A stretch of 64,000 bases of DNA. It comes from Symsagittifera roscoffensis. Taxonomy: Eukaryota; Xenacoelomorpha; Acoela; Convolutidae. The notes beneath the pieces were generated by a model, which was not told where the DNA came from, searched no databases, and saw nothing but the letters and a program-made list of their open reading frames with translations. The stretch covers positions 22,401,254-22,465,253 of the forward strand of contig NC_087065.1 in assembly GCF_963678635.1 (NCBI RefSeq). The letters are read 5' to 3'. Position 1 is the first letter of the stretch; each line of letters opens with the position of its first letter. The translations under genes and the position numbers were made by a program. This document shows positions 63,304 through 64,000 of the stretch, one piece after another.

Positions 63304-63724
63304 TGGAACCAGTTCTAAACTAGTATTTATAGACCAATAAAATTTATGATGGAAAACCACTATAATCCACTGGAATACCACTATGATTGAATACCAATAT
63401 TTATAACTAACCAAACATATTCCATCTCTAACATTTACACTTATTTGTAAGTGCTGAAACTACTTGTAGTTTCAGCACCAGAACAATTTGAAAAAAAACT
63501 TAGAATACAGTTGTTCTCCTTCTGGATAAACTCCAAGAACTAACTCGCGCAAACCGGCGTACACTAGATATTTTGAGACTAGGAGATATAAGAGTAAGAT
63601 TAAGATCGGTATTAGACTAAGAAGTTTCACGAATCTATCCGGCCGAAAATGAGATAGCGTGACGAGCAGACGGTGTACCTTATCTGAAATTACTCTATGA
63701 GTATAACCAATAGGTCATAACTCA
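63304..63724 (+). repeat. Solo LTR of the Ty3/gypsy-like family
   Basis: It starts TGGAACCAG and ends AACTCA, 421 bp, flanked by CTGG at 63300-63303 and 63725-63728. It aligns along its length with the 5' LTR at 16179-16588 but in the opposite orientation. The flanking satellite unit reads through correctly when it is removed (GTAACTGG|TGTTTGCC). No internal element sequence adjoins it, so it is a solo LTR. Confidence 0.85.
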
Positions 63725-64000
63725 CTGGTGTTTGCCATTAATCTAGTTCACAAGAGGACCTAAGGCAAGGCGAGAATATTTTTGTATCAGATTTAATCAA
63801 TGACTATAAATAATCTTGGTGACTAAATAATTTGTACCCGGCGAGGGTGTTTTTTTTTCTATCAGCGTTAATCAGAAATTGGCGATAATCTATATCGACA
63901 GAGTAATTGTCTTTGGGGTGGTTCGAATTTATCTATCAGCATTTAGTATTGTTTGCCCTGATTCTGGGCTCCCAAAAGCTTTGTGAATGGTGTGGTTTAT

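Larger units (their letters stand above)
61300..64000. repeat. Old, diverged satellite-like tandem repeat
   Basis: Recurring words in the same order (GTCGTCAGAAT, TTTTGTGA, GTGTGGTTTGATTTTT, ATCAGCGGTAATCAG, TGTTTGCC) repeat about every 75-110 bases from about 61300 to the window end. Two insertions interrupt the array: a TIR element at 61677-62555 and a solo LTR at 63304-63724. The reading resumes correctly across the solo LTR. No coding capacity. Confidence 0.7.

Overview
This is a repeat-rich stretch of an animal genome, most likely a rhabditid nematode of the Caenorhabditis type. That reading rests on two secreted C-type-lectin (clec-like) genes, TTTTCAG-type splice acceptors, high A+T, and Ty3/gypsy and BEL/Pao retroelements. 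The genus is an inference. Very little host coding sequence is present; nearly everything else is mobile or repetitive DNA.

Layout. 1-16588 (minus strand): one large Ty3/gypsy-like LTR element, entered from its 5' LTR at 16179-16588, with its 3' end beyond base 1. It has a long leader, a single 2368-codon gag-pol ORF (7375-14481) that has lost the integrase catalytic core, and a downstream cassette of five further ORFs. Two of these encode small membrane proteins, one is a 378-codon ORF without any ATG, one is an 872-residue envelope-like glycoprotein, and one is a roughly 600-codon ORF interrupted by a single TAA. Most of their junctions are stop-start contacts or short overlaps. 16589-26100: a minus-strand clec first exon (17352-17545), a terminal-repeat element filled with a 31-bp satellite (18009-19831), a near-perfect 124-bp-arm palindrome (21094-21371), and minisatellites.

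26100-56506 (plus strand): a clec-like gene in two exons (26100-26278 and 56161-56506). Its 29.9-kb intron holds a nest of small inverted-repeat transposons and a 9.2-kb BEL/Pao element (30463-39691, TSD GCGCG). It also holds two further tandem copies of that element's 5' third, and a 1.18-kb tandem repeat (49253-53978). The BEL element carries an extra ORF between its 5' LTR and gag; its gag-pol is broken by frameshifts and stops. Three small-element families recur. A and B have termini GGCTCTTTT...AAAAGAGCC with 8-bp duplications; C has termini CAGGGGCGG...CCCCTG with 8-bp duplications.

56507-64000: clec 3' UTR, more small elements, a decayed BEL pol relic (57600-59020), a diverged relative of the 31-bp satellite (60895-61195), and an old diverged satellite (about 61300-64000). 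The satellite is interrupted by a TIR element and by a solo LTR of the same family as the left-hand Ty3/gypsy element, in the opposite orientation.

How the parts relate: the host genes are two divergently oriented lectins whose first introns share the same phase. The only multi-gene system is the Ty3/gypsy element, whose gag-pol, membrane proteins and envelope-like protein could together make a retrovirus-like particle. The missing integrase core means this copy could not integrate by itself.
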